Origin: Chaetoceros tenuissimus
Lineage: Eukaryota > Bacillariophyta > Thalassiosirophyceae > Chaetocerotales > Chaetocerotaceae
Length of the DNA stretch: 64,000 nt
NCBI GenBank assembly: GCA_021927905.1
Contig: BLLK01000062.1
Span: 372,001-436,000, forward strand
Direction of reading: 5' to 3'
The position numbers and the translations under genes were made by a program. The notes under the pieces are model-generated. The model was given only the letters and a program-made list of their open reading frames with translations, had not been told where the DNA came from and ran no database searches. This document shows, one piece after another, positions 28,770 to 39,619 of this stretch. The first letter of the stretch is position 1. Each line of letters starts with the position of its first letter.

Positions 28770-29732
28770 TTAAACACTACCTATGACAAGCGCCAGCAGC
28801 AAATACAAGATTGAACTAAAGAGGAGCACTTTATTTCCATAGTTCATCGCAAGTGAATAGCTAATGTATCCTCCTGTCCAAAACGAAGCTGCTAGAGTCA
28901 TGAACACTCTTAGCTTCTTCCAGTTCTCTAGATTACCTCTAAAGGCTTGACCAGTGTACGTGCCAATATCACTTGTAATACCACTAAAGTGTGAGCTTCT
29001 GACAAGATTACCAGTGGTGGTCGAGGTCAAACTATTTTGAATTCCATTCGCCATGGCTGCCAAGAAAATAAATACGTTTGTATCTTCTTCTTCGGACAAT
29101 ACAGATGATCCATATAAAAGCATGCTTCCAATCATGAGAGCTGTGCGAAAGGAAGCAATATTTACTTCAAAGGGTTTAGGATTTGCATTTACAAAACCAG
29201 AAATGAAGCTTCCAGTCATGTAAGATAGAATACATTTGAGGTTTATCAGAAATAAAGATGTATCACCCGATGCAAGACCAAGTGCAGAGTTTGACCATGC
29301 AGCAGTGACAGCTGTACTTCCTTGTTTAACATTTTGTGGAGATATGAGTCCAGATAGACATACGCCATTGATGATGCCACTGTTGAGTGCTAGAATTGTA
29401 CCAATTGCAACACAAGTTTTAGCAGAGATAGAGCGAATGTTTGGATCTATGACCGGCTCTGGTTCTCCTCTTCTTCTTCTCCTGTTGTTATTGTTGTTGC
29501 GGTTGTTGCGATTATTCCTATTACTGTTCTTGTCATTATTTTGTAAATTTCTGTTGTTGCGATTGTTGAATCCACCTCGAACCGATAATAATACTTGTTC
29601 CAAGCTCTTTGTTTCTTTTCTCGTTGATGCGATCCCAACTACTTTAGGAACGGGTAACATTCCATTCGCCTGTTGCAATACTGCCACCACTAGCAGGAGC
29701 AGGGAAGCTTTCAAGGAAGGTGACACTTTCAT
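28770..29732 (-). CDS. DUF1275/YoaK-like membrane protein with signal peptide, paralogue 1
   Basis: Start placed at the ATG at 29732 because a signal peptide begins there (MKVSPSLKASLLLLVVAVLQ); 320 residues. After the signal comes SVRGG, then an Asn/Arg-rich linker, then a multi-spanning domain: VIDPNIRSISAKTCVAIGT, SGIINGVCLSGLIS, then AAMANGIQNSLTSTTTGN and SHFSGITSDIG. The last segments match the DUF1275 pattern (A-G-QN, T-TTG, TSDIG). The paralogue at 31807 is very similar in the membrane part but has a different linker. The RGG motif after a signal peptide is common in diatom secretory proteins. DUF1275 proteins are poorly characterised; a transport role is a guess. Confidence 0.78.
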   Translation of the reverse strand: MKVSPSLKASLLLLVVAVLQQANGMLPVPKVVGIASTRKETKSLEQVLLSVRGGFNNRNNRNLQNNDKNSNRNNRNNRNNNNNRRRRRGEPEPVIDPNIRSISAKTCVAIGTILALNSGIINGVCLSGLISPQNVKQGSTAVTAAWSNSALGLASGDTSLFLINLKCILSYMTGSFISGFVNANPKPFEVNIASFRTALMIGSMLLYGSSVLSEEEDTNVFIFLAAMANGIQNSLTSTTTGNLVRSSHFSGITSDIGTYTGQAFRGNLENWKKLRVFMTLAASFWTGGYISYSLAMNYGNKVLLFSSILYLLLALVIGSV

Positions 29733-29831
29733 AGCTGCTACTATATTTATTAGTTTGGTATGTGAGTTGTCAATGGTACTGTATGTTTTGTTGAGAGATA
29801 CCGCCAACGGCTACAGAACCACTACGGGAGC

Positions 29832-29986
29832 TTATCATTAATAATATCAGTTGTTAGTGCTGGTACTCAAGTACGTCGATGTCAATGCGTTGACAGAGCT
29901 AACTCTATGCATTTATTAATGATAATGCTCTGATAGCCAATCACATCGCTCCTTATTAATGATAAAGAGAGCTTTATTAATGATAA
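29832..29986. promoter_or_regulatory. Four copies of TTATTAATGATAA upstream of DUF1275 paralogue 1
   Basis: The 13-base motif occurs at 29832 (inverted), 29913, 29953 and 29974, 100 to 255 bases upstream of the gene start. Spacings of 40 and 21 bases are close to whole helical turns. It contains the palindromic core TTATTAAT/ATTAATAA. The second paralogue does not show it. Confidence 0.5.
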
Positions 29987-31806
29987 CGAGAACTTTTTAA
30001 AGCTTGATTTAACTGCCGTACTTACTCGAACTAAATGAGCTATGACCTCATTTTTCCGCGGTCATTATCAAGATACATTGAAACTCATAGATTCATACAT
30101 TCGAACTGCTGTAGTGAATTCATTTCACTGTATCATACCCAAATACCAATTTGATATATACTAAAAATAACTTAGCTGCGAAGCTGTGGTGTGAAAGGTT
30201 CGAAGTATACGAAATGAATAAAGGAAAATGAGGAAATACGAGCAGCTGCTGTGGAATTTGAAGATAGGTTCAAGAAGGTGCATCATTATATCTTTGCGAG
30301 GAATGCGCTTTTCTCTTTCATGATTACGGGTTCACATACTTGTTTCAATTTTATCTCTCCATGGATCTGTCAGTAATGTGAAAGCGAGTCCGTACATGAG
30401 TACTTTTTCATAAGAGATATCTTGACGAGCTGCTTGAATTTGGCTTGTTGTGTCGGGTTTAATTGATGCTACCACTTACCACTGAAGGCAAAAAAAGGAT
30501 ACACCGACGCAGGAATTGAATCAAATGAGGTTGTATATTTCTTAATCAGATTCTCGATTCAGTGCTTTGTGCGAATGTCAGGGGTATAAAAATTCAAGAT
30601 GAGGGCGAGTATCCAATAGAGATACTGTTGCGAAAAGGAACGGCTGACGTTTAAATACACAGCTCAACAATCAACTGGCTATTATATCTCGACACAAAAT
30701 GGTTTAGATTATATAGGATACGCAGAAAGATGTTTTTGAAGACTACAATGGGATCAACTGAAATCGTTTTCAAATCGTCATTGTTATTTCTATACTATAC
30801 GATGTCAATAAAAAGAATTGCGCATTTCCTGTTTACCATAGAACACAATGAAAGCGCTATAAAAGTATTCGTTAGATAAAATAATTAGTTCCAATCAATA
30901 TGATGAAAAGGATTGTTGCTTTCGCTATAGTTTCTCCTAAAATTCGACAAAAATACAAAATTTTGCTCTAGAAGAAAGATTCTACATATAAATCTTATTC
31001 AAGGTGAGTCTATCTAGTATCTTTGCAATACCTTCATCGATTCGATTGAGCATTGTTGTCATGTTTTCAATTTCGTACGCCAAATAAGGAAAGAGAACTG
31101 AAAATGACTGCAAGTCATTGGAAATGAAAAATCTCCCTCTTTTTTCCTCCTTTTTTTCGCTTCTAGTTTAATATCAACTCCCGTAGTGGTACCAAAGCCC
31201 CGCCAACCGACAGTTGTTCTGAATTTTTAAATTTTCATTCAAACTTTGTGCAAAATGTCATTTCGAAAGTCATTTTCATTCTAAATTTGTCGCAAAAGAT
31301 TCGGAAAATTAGTATCAATTAGTACGTACGCACTCACTCTTATGCAACATGCAAGAAGAATCTTTTCCAAAACCACAACTCTACCTTGAAACCAACAACA
31401 ACGAACATTGAAGTCATCCTATCGCTTGATTGAATAAATTAATTAAGGATACTGGTATCAGCATGAATACATACATAGATATGTATGATTTCTCCGAGAG
31501 GATGAGGGAACCTACCATTCCCAGGTACAGCGAAGTGAGGTTTGAGGATTGGCAATATTAATTTGAAATTACTATGTACAGCTCCAAACTAGTACGCTGC
31601 TTGGATAGGAATGAGGATAGAGTATTGCATATTTGATACCAAATTTGCTATGAATCAATGGGAATCAGGAAAAATCGCATGTTTCTTTTATAAGAAGTAT
31701 GTAATAGCTAGGGCCAGTGATCCAGAAAGAAAAAGAATACTTATCTTGAGTTATGTTTATGCATTTATCATATATATATATGGTGTTGATCCTATGAAAC
31801 AAAAGA
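29987..31806. other. 1.8-kb stretch without a recognisable gene
   Basis: Frames are short on both strands, base composition is AT-rich and no motif stood out. A frame at 31611..31859 is not protein-like. The stretch separates the two DUF1275 genes, so it may be the degraded remains of the intergenic region of an old tandem duplication. Confidence 0.4.
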
Positions 31807-32850
31807 TTAAGCAACGTTGCCTACTACAAGTGCCAATAGCAAATACAATATCGAACTAAAGAGGAGTACTGTTTTACCATAGTGAGATGCCATTGAGTAA
31901 CTAATGTATCCTCCTGTCCAAAACGAAGCTGCTAGAGTCATGAACACTCTTAGCTTCTTTAAATTTTCGAGGTTTCCCCGAAAAGCTTGACCTGCAAAGG
32001 TACCAATGTCACTTGTGATACCACTAAAGTGTGAGCTTCTGACAAGATTGCCAGTGGTGGTCGAGGTCAAACTATTTTGAATTCCATTCGCCATGGCTGC
32101 CAAGAAGATGTATGCTCTCGTATGTCCTTGCTCTTCGGAAAGAACTGTAGAACCATACATGAGCATACTTGCAATACTAGCGGTCATGAGTGCTGTACGG
32201 AAGGAAGCAATATTCACTTCAAAGGGTTTAGGATTTGCATTCACAAAACCAGAAATGAAGCTTCCAGCCATGTAGGATAGGATACATTTGAGGTTAAGCA
32301 AAAATTGAGAGGTGTTACCAGATGCAAGTCCAAGAGCAGAATTGGTCCATGCTCCCGTAACTGCAGAGGTTCCTTGTTTGAAGTTATCCGTAGTCAATAG
32401 GCCAGATAGACATACGCCATTGATTATACCACTGTTGAGCGCTAGGAGTGTTCCAACCATGACACATGTTTTGATGGAGATTGAACGAATGTTTGGATCT
32501 ATGATGTCATCAAGGAGCGCCTCTTCTGGAATAGTAGCGGAATCTCTTTCTATGGCAGCTGTTTTCTCTGGAGTTTGAATGATTTCTTGATTACTTTTGG
32601 AAGATATTGTGTCTTGATAAAGGGGAGTATCACCCCTTTCAGGATTTGTTGAGGTGGACAAGACGTATGGATTTATGACTGCTTCATGATATTCTCCTCC
32701 ACGAACACGTAAAACTCTTTCAAAGGTTCTTCTAGATGGTATCATTCTAGATTTTTGTTGGATAGCATCGGCATTGTCTACTCCAACAGTGAAAAGCACA
32801 AGGACAAAAAGGGAGGAAAATGAAGCGAATGATTTTGGTACTTTCTTCAT
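31807..32850 (-). CDS. DUF1275/YoaK-like membrane protein with signal peptide, paralogue 2
   Basis: Start at 32850 (MKKVPKSFASFSSLFVLVLF, signal peptide ending near NADA), by analogy with paralogue 1; an ATG at 32874 is the alternative. 347 residues. A VRGG motif follows the signal at about residue 55. The linker here is Ser/Thr/Glu-rich, not Asn/Arg-rich. From IIDPNIRSISIKTCVMVGT onward it matches paralogue 1 almost residue for residue (AAMANGIQNSLTSTTTGN, SHFSGITSDIG, AASFWTGGYISYS). The two genes are tandem, in the same orientation, about 2 kb apart. The linker has diverged quickly while the membrane part has been kept. Confidence 0.78.
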   Translation of the reverse strand: MKKVPKSFASFSSLFVLVLFTVGVDNADAIQQKSRMIPSRRTFERVLRVRGGEYHEAVINPYVLSTSTNPERGDTPLYQDTISSKSNQEIIQTPEKTAAIERDSATIPEEALLDDIIDPNIRSISIKTCVMVGTLLALNSGIINGVCLSGLLTTDNFKQGTSAVTGAWTNSALGLASGNTSQFLLNLKCILSYMAGSFISGFVNANPKPFEVNIASFRTALMTASIASMLMYGSTVLSEEQGHTRAYIFLAAMANGIQNSLTSTTTGNLVRSSHFSGITSDIGTFAGQAFRGNLENLKKLRVFMTLAASFWTGGYISYSMASHYGKTVLLFSSILYLLLALVVGNVA

Positions 32851-33027
32851 ATTGGTTGAATGTTCCTTTGGCATTGTTTTGACTGCGTTCACCTTTGAAA
32901 AGAATGTGGATATGGAGATATCATAAATATAGAGTATTGTTTATGTTGTTTCAACTCCATATACTGGTCGATAAGTATTTTTCAAAGAATGATACGAAAA
33001 AGAAGTGCATTGAACTTCGCACTTCCT

Positions 33028-33062
33028 ACGTCAGCATGATGTCAGCATGTTCGTGACGTCAC
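33028..33062. promoter_or_regulatory. CRE-like motif cluster upstream of DUF1275 paralogue 2
   Basis: TACGTCAGCATGATGTCAGC at 33028 is followed by a perfect TGACGTCA palindrome at 33055..33062, 180 to 210 bases upstream of the gene start. TGACGT-type elements are known CO2/cAMP-responsive sites in the promoter of a diatom carbonic anhydrase gene, bound by a bZIP factor. A similar role here is inference. Confidence 0.4.
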
Positions 33063-33457
33063 AATTAATGAAAGTTTTTCTCCCCCCAATAAAGAGGGCT
33101 GGAAAGGATCCTCTTGGCAGTATTTCTATTCTGTAGAATTCACTTGATCAATTAAACAGCAGCCACTTACGACGGAGCTCATGTTGCATTTGAAAAGGCA
33201 AGATCTTCGGATAAGTACATCATTGACTCTCTAATAGAAAAGGAAGATTAATAAAGAGCAGGAAGCCTTTCTAATAATTATTCTAATCGGCATAATGGGA
33301 CTAAAATGTCTTATTTTTTTCTTTCCTCTCACAAATTGAACCTGTTCGTGCACATCTATGAAACAAACAACGCAATAGTAACAATCAAAACTACTCACAC
33401 TAGTGAGATAAACAGCAAAAACAAATACAGGCTAATCATGAATTATGAAATGGCAAC

Positions 33458-35663
33458 ATGGATCTCGTAGCTGTTATATTAGCGCAGCAATTACACTTTA
33501 TTATACTGATTGGAATAGTCACGGCAACCTCTATAAAAGCTAGTGAGACTGTAGTAATCGAGGATCGTGGTATAATTGAAGACAGAAAGTGCAAAACATT
33601 TCCATTCTCGGATAAGAGTCATGTTAATTGTGCAAGCGAAACAGAATTCGATAGGAATGTTCAGCAAGATGAATCATGTATAGATTCTTCATCCTTTCAA
33701 TTCAATTCTTCTGGTGATACCTTGAAAACATGTGCATGGCTAAGTACAGGCTCTAAAAAACAACAAAAGAGAAAGCAAAAGAAGTTTTGTCCCAAAATGG
33801 TAGATGGAGTGTATATATCTGATCAATGCAAACAAAGCTGTGGTTTATGCTCGACATGTTCTTACAGATGCTTCCGAAAGTCAATGATTGCATCAGATGT
33901 TTGCGAACAAGATGCCATGTGTTCTAAATGTGCGGATGATAAACCGTTACATCGAACTTGCAAAAATCTCTGGGATAAGTGCGGTGATAGTAATCATGCC
34001 TCAATATATGGAGGTTTAGACTGCTCCAATGTGAAAGCTCTTCATCAGTGTTACATGGAAAAAATAGATGAAGACTACAGAGAAACATTTGTCAAATACG
34101 ATTGGTCTTGGGTAGAACAACCAAAACTTGAATACAAACCAGGTCCAAAGGTTGGAAGATATGATTGGTTCCTCGATCGCAAACCTTTTGAACCTATTGT
34201 GAATGACACAACTGCTATTGCTGGTGTACTATACACATTTTCAGAGTCAGTGCTAAAGATGAGTGTATTCTTCCCTCCCTTGTATCCAAAGGAGTCAACA
34301 AAGGTTCAGATTGATGTAGTTGGAGAAGAATCAGGAAAGATATACTTGGATGAGTGTGAAATTTTACCATTTATGTAAGTCGTGAAGTCAGCTTTTGCCA
34401 ACTATTCAGTCATAACCCCATTTTCACTTTCTCACACCTTTCCAAAGATGGATGTGTACTTTTCGTTTCGATAATTTACCAATGGAAGAAAGCTACACTT
34501 ACATAGTCAAATATTCTCCGAGGCCAAAAAGTACAGATATTATGTATGAATACGAAGGTCTCATACCTTTGCATGTGGGTAAGCCTCGAATTGCAGCCAT
34601 GAGCTGTCTTGGAGCTAGAGATACTATTGATGCTGATCATGTAGTTGAAGAAGTACTAAAGAGTCAGCCTGATGTCATCGCTCTTCTCGGAGATCACAAT
34701 TATTTCCATCATCAAGCTTCATATGGTTTTCTAGAGACAATCTATAGTATAAATAAACTGACCAAGTCGCTACCTACAATTGTACAAATGGATGATCATG
34801 ATTATGGCCTCGGCAATATTTTTGGTGCTGGTGTAGATGGTGCATACAATAGTGGTGACGGCTTCATTGGGTCTGACCCATGTCTATTTAAATCTTATGA
34901 GCATCAAGTACTTAGCCATCTCCCTGATCCAGTATCCAACAAGACTTTACTCAATGGAATCAAGTATCAATACACAAATCTAATCTATGGAGATGTAGAT
35001 ATTGCAATTTTAGAAGCACGAAAATTTAAGAATAAACGAGATTCATTGCTTGGGTCAGATCAGGAGCAATGGCTTCAAGATTGGTGTGAGAATGATGATT
35101 CAAGTACAGATCGAACCAAGATAGTCCTTGCACAAAGTCCATTTATTTCGTTTGCTACTCACTACCGAGGACAGAATAAAGAGCAATGGACTACAGTAAC
35201 AGAAAACATGAAGGATCCCAATGGATTCCCTTCCCAAGCTCGCAAGAGAGCATTAGAAATCCTTCGAGGATGCACCAATGTTGTCATTTCTGGAGATCAA
35301 CATGTAGGTTTCGCTATCGAATATCCTGACTATGAAATTATGGATTGTGCTACACCTGCAACATACAATTCAGTCTTTTGGAGAATCAATGACAACCCTC
35401 TTGGTGTAATGCATATCGACACTCACTGCAATCAATACATTTTGAAAGAAGTGTATCAAATGCCACAGGAAATTCGAGCAATGACGCCTGCATTAACTGT
35501 GCATGCAAGTCCCGATATTTACAGTGCTCGAGGCGATGGCTTCTTAGTTGTGGATATTACAGATAGCACTGTTACTTGTGAAATGAGAGGATATGACTAT
35601 GGTGACGCAGGAAATGGTTCTCTGAATGTGACCAGATGGAAGACAGCCATTGCTATATCGTGA
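33458..35663 (+). CDS. Secreted PhoD-like metallophosphatase with ShKT domain
   Basis: Exons 33458..34374 and 34448..35663, with a 73-base intron (ATGTAAGT donor, CCAAAG acceptor) and an in-phase join; 710 residues. The N-terminus carries a hydrophobic segment (HFIILIGIVTA), fitting secretion. Residues 92-131 form a six-Cys ShK-type domain ending CKQSCGLC. A second Cys-rich stretch follows to about 200. The phosphatase part has the PhoD metal-binding motifs: ALLGDHNYF near 385, VQMDDHDYG near 420 and VVISGDQHVG near 590. PhoD-like enzymes hydrolyse phosphoesters using Ca/Fe, so phosphate scavenging outside the cell is likely. A copy of its last 120 codons is found in a chimeric gene at 53.0 kb. 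Confidence 0.85.
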
Positions 35664-35915
35664 GCATTTTCTCAGCAACGCGCACATGTCCATGTTAAAG
35701 TGAAAATTTGCAGAAGAAATCGATCACTAAGATAATAAGGCACATGTCAGCGACAAAAGGAACAAGGATGGAAGAGATATTAAGAGACATTATGACACAA
35801 TGTTGAAGAAATTGGAGTAGTAATAGGTAACGGTAACCTGACCTCAATTCCTTTTGGAACATGAAGGAAAGAATGGTTGTCATTCTTATAGAATGCGGAT
35901 CAATCTATTTCAACC
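35664..35915. other. 3' flank of the PhoD gene
   Basis: No coding signal. This part is missing from the second copy of the PhoD 3' region at 53.4 kb, where the end of the PhoD frame joins almost directly to the sequence found here at about 35962. Confidence 0.5.
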
Positions 35916-36364
35916 CCAGGAGAATTCTTACCAGAAGATGCTGAAATGTAGGAGAATGCAAAGTCTGTAAAAGATATTGCTACTGGCCATATTACCAATC
36001 AAGCAATCAGTCAATGTGCTACTTCAATGATGAATCTTGTCAAAGCTGCTAACAAATAGATCGACAAGTATCTTGGGTTTTGAAGATTGTACGCGCTCGG
36101 GGAGAGTGTGTGTCATGGTGGTATTCTTTAAACTCGTACGTGAGGCTATTTTTTGTGCGGGATGTCTATCTCTCCAGTGCTTTCCAAAAGTGGCGTGACT
36201 TAGACCTGTTGCCTCAGCTACATTCTCGTCCAAAGGTAAAGGACCAGTCTCCAAAACCAACATTGCCAGAAGACCAAACTGCAGGAAACACTAATAACTC
36301 CAGTGTTGAAGTAAAGAGTGGAGAAAGCGGTGAAGAAGACGATGTTATCGAGATCCTTGACTAG
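35916..36364 (+). pseudogene. Gene remnants, two pieces
   Basis: First piece (35916..36056): frame reading GEFLPEDAEM, one stop, then SVKDIATGHITNQAISQCAT and a second stop after VKAANK. A related text (SVKDVTIGHVVNQAISQCAT) follows the chimeric Sel1/PhoD gene at 53395, so both come from one source. Second piece (to 36364): a frame with no ATG ending in an acidic tail with DDVIEILD, a SUMO-interaction-like motif. Neither shows a recognised domain. Confidence 0.35.
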
Positions 36365-36773
36365 GTATCTACCCTGACGAAGCAAGTTTACATTGTATTG
36401 CTAGAATAATTTTTATAAAGTTACTATTTAGTGATAGAATGTGTACTTAGACTTGAACAGTCATCTCGAAATAGATTGGAAATGCAATGTTTATCTCGAT
36501 CTATGTTAAAGCTGTTATCATCGGCACTAAAATTACGATCGAATATATGCAATAGGATTTCGACTTTTAAGGTGAGAGGAAGACATGAGAGCAAGACATC
36601 TATTGGGTTGAATTAGATTTCATTTTCATTTGAATTTTACTTTTATAAAAGTGTCTATGAATACTTCTAAGCGACTGACAACTCATTCTTACACTATAAT
36701 GGTACACAAGATATATTAGCATCTATTGCAATTACTCTCGATCCTTCTTTTCTACTATCAAACTACTGTCAAT

Positions 36774-37940
36774 CTAAGACCTCGAAAGTCTCTCCATCAC
36801 TGATGGCTGTCTACGGAGTAGATAAAAGATCTTCTCCAAATCTGCGTGCTCTCCTACCGCCATCGCTGCAAATGGGTATAGATCATTGATTGGATCTTGT
36901 GTTTGAATCTGGTCGTCCGTGAGAGTCGCAAACATGAGGTTCTTATCCATGATGTCGGGTCCCGCTGCTAATACCGCTTGATGAATTTCGCGGCCATTGT
37001 GATCTTTCAAGTGATAGGCCCAAGGAAACTTATCCATAAATAGACCCTTGTGCTGTGGAGCCTTGATGAATACATGATGCAGGATAGGGTAGTTGCAATC
37101 TGTAGAAAGTAATTCATGTAGCAATGACATGGCCTTTTCTACTCCTTTCTCATTGACCAAACAATCAAATGCTGTAGTTCCTTGATCATCTTCAATGAAG
37201 AGCAGTCCTCCGATATGCGGGTGGTGCTGGAATCCAGCTTTTAAAGCCAATATGATTCTTTGCTCCTTTGATTCTGATGACATGTAATGAATGAAAGGTT
37301 TATTCTCTTGTATGATCCTTCCAAGCAAGGCGTCTGGATCCCAGTTTGCAAAGTACTTGAACCTCATTTGACATGGCTCCCAGCAAGAAAACACCTGCAA
37401 GTATTGTTCTTGGATATCTCTTTTCAGCAGTAGGCCCATTGCCCGTAACTCTTTCAACACATTGAGTCTCTTCAAATCTGAGTGGTGGCGGTCTTCATCG
37501 TCTTCTTCATTAGATCTCATATTAGTCATCATTTGCAAAGTATTCCATCCCCAATTTCCATATGGATCTACCATCAGTAACCCACCTCTTGCATCTTCAC
37601 CTCCTACTTTGTATTCCATGCCTACCTTTGCTAGAACTGGTACATACTCATATCCATGAAAACTCTGTGCAGCCCATTGGATGGGAATTTTCCCCATGCG
37701 ATCATTACTCCTGTAGGTTAGTGTTGACGGAAACTTCTTGACTACTTTTTCGACAGCTTCCACAGATGGTTTATGATTTCCTAGTTCACTCATTGACCAA
37801 CCAAAAGCCTTTTCAATCTTTTCATTTGCTTCTTCAAGTGCTTCTAGGATTGCATCTCGACACTTTTCATCTTTCCATTCTTCATGGAAATACAGATTCT
37901 TGATAAAGTCGAGGTTGCTTTGAAAGGTAGAAATGTTCAT
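36774..37940 (-). CDS. Ankyrin-like repeat protein, diatom-expanded family
   Basis: From the ATG at 37940 (MNISTFQSNLDFIKNLYFHE) this gives 388 residues. Divergent ankyrin-like segments are visible: KIPIQWAAQSFHGYEYVPVL, GTTAFDCLVNEKGVEKAMSL and REIHQAVLAAGP; the C-terminus is PFAAMAVGEHADLEKIFYLL with an RRQPSV ending. Such proteins form large gene families in centric diatoms, usually without known function. It is a single exon and looks intact. Copy 2 of the dispersed element begins about 200 bases upstream of the start. Confidence 0.75.
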   Translation of the reverse strand: MNISTFQSNLDFIKNLYFHEEWKDEKCRDAILEALEEANEKIEKAFGWSMSELGNHKPSVEAVEKVVKKFPSTLTYRSNDRMGKIPIQWAAQSFHGYEYVPVLAKVGMEYKVGGEDARGGLLMVDPYGNWGWNTLQMMTNMRSNEEDDEDRHHSDLKRLNVLKELRAMGLLLKRDIQEQYLQVFSCWEPCQMRFKYFANWDPDALLGRIIQENKPFIHYMSSESKEQRIILALKAGFQHHPHIGGLLFIEDDQGTTAFDCLVNEKGVEKAMSLLHELLSTDCNYPILHHVFIKAPQHKGLFMDKFPWAYHLKDHNGREIHQAVLAAGPDIMDKNLMFATLTDDQIQTQDPINDLYPFAAMAVGEHADLEKIFYLLRRQPSVMERLSRS

Positions 37941-38144
37941 TTTAGATATAGCTTGAATCTGCTGGATTATGATTTTGTATATAACTTTAGTGTACACAAA
38001 ACTGAATTATGTAAGAGAAAGAGAGAGATAATTGACCACCGAAATTGTTTTCGTTTTTTGTTTTTGTTTGGAATGCACATTGCACATGTATGTGTTGCTC
38101 TGGCAAGATGTGTTTGAGCCCAATGACGTAGAGTACTCTGTGTC

Positions 38145-38952
38145 TCACAGTCAACTGTTTCCGTAACCTGTTTTTTCGGGAATGAAATCCTTAAGGTTTC
38201 TTTTATTTTGCAATAAATATTTCAAGACTAGAATCATTTCTCCTTTCTCACTGCGTTCAGAACATTTCGTTCTTTCTTTCATTTCATATCTCTTAAAAAT
38301 TCTAAAAGAATAGAAAGACTTATTTTCACTCTCCTACTACTACCTTCGATTTTGAAACAATGCTCATTTTCTCATTGTTGATCTCCTGTACCCACTATGA
38401 AGAGCCTTCTTCATCAACTGGCATATACCTCATGTGAATTATTATTATGAATCTTTGATTTCGTTTTGGTAGGAAAGTCAGTTGGCTTCTGAATTTTTTG
38501 GAGAAAAACGTCAAATGGTTTGCATTCTTTTCTGAAAGTTATTTCCTCAGAGGCATTTTCCTCTGCAAACGCCCAAAGTCAACTCTCCTCAATCACCTAA
38601 TTGAAAGTTGCGTCGGAACAGAGCTTTTCTATACAGTACTACACCTCTTTCTGACATTTTTCCAACTCATTGAGTGGCAATGATGATGGCACTGGTGGTA
38701 ATTTTGTAAAAAAGTTTAAAAAAAGAATGAGAAGACCTCTAGACCTCTACTTTTCGACTACTCTACAATGGCAAAATTCTACGTCATCCATGGGATTGCT
38801 GTTGTTTGGAAAAATCAGGAATGATGTGAAATAATTTTTCAACTCTTCCAATTTATTGAAAATAAAAATGCCTCTTTCTCATCATTCGTCTTGTCTAAAT
38901 AGGCGCATAACCTAGTAGAACATTGAAAAAGTCGTAGGAACCGATGATTCTT
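38145..38952 (+). repeat. Dispersed noncoding element, copy 2
   Basis: Homologous to copies at 27256 and 54828. It begins TCTCACAGTCAACTGTTTCC, about 200 bases upstream of the ankyrin-like gene. From 38688 to its end it is nearly identical to 57831 onward, because the edge of the large segmental duplication falls inside it. Confidence 0.85.
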
Positions 38953-39619
38953 CATAACTCTCTTCTTCTTTTGACCGCTATCCGACTATCGCTTGAAATA
39001 TTATTACAAGGCAATGACTTTCAGTTTTGAGTTCACATAACATGAACATGAACTTGAACATGAAAGGGTGTCGGAGCAACAACTGAAATTCTATATCTTG
39101 AAATCACATACATTCTTCTGACATAGTACCCATTTGCATTAGCCTCTACCCTTTACTTCTTATGATAGCTACAAACCATAAATATATTTTTATAAAATTG
39201 TATTTATTCTAGAATCTAGAATGTTCAGGTACTATTGTTGTTGTACAATTTCTCATTTTAGAAATTAATACAAAATGAAAAACCAATTCCTGTGAAAGAG
39301 GCCTTTTGACGTCCTTGCCTTCTGCTTTTTCGTCGTTACGAAAGATCCACATAACACATCCATCATGAAAGCAAGAAATGAAGCAATTCAACTCCTCCTA
39401 TCTTGAGTTCAATAGAATACTACATATCAGTCTAACCAGAATATTACCAGTACGCATATACGATAGATATACATTTGTACCATTAGCGTTTAGAGGGACG
39501 AGGGCGGCAGCAGTGAACAAGCAAGTCATCCAAGTTTCATTACGTACAGATTGCATCCATCAAAAGAAGGATAACTCGCTCGTCATTGATATTCTTCGCA
39601 TATAGGAATCAACTGAAAC

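Noticed and set aside
28342-28773. A 143-residue plus-strand frame rich in Phe, His and Cys
   Set aside because: No motif, odd composition, no paralogue in the window.
39378-39605. 75-residue frame just upstream of the long gene (also at 58521)
   Set aside because: No features and a composition like translated UTR. Its presence in both copies only reflects the duplication.
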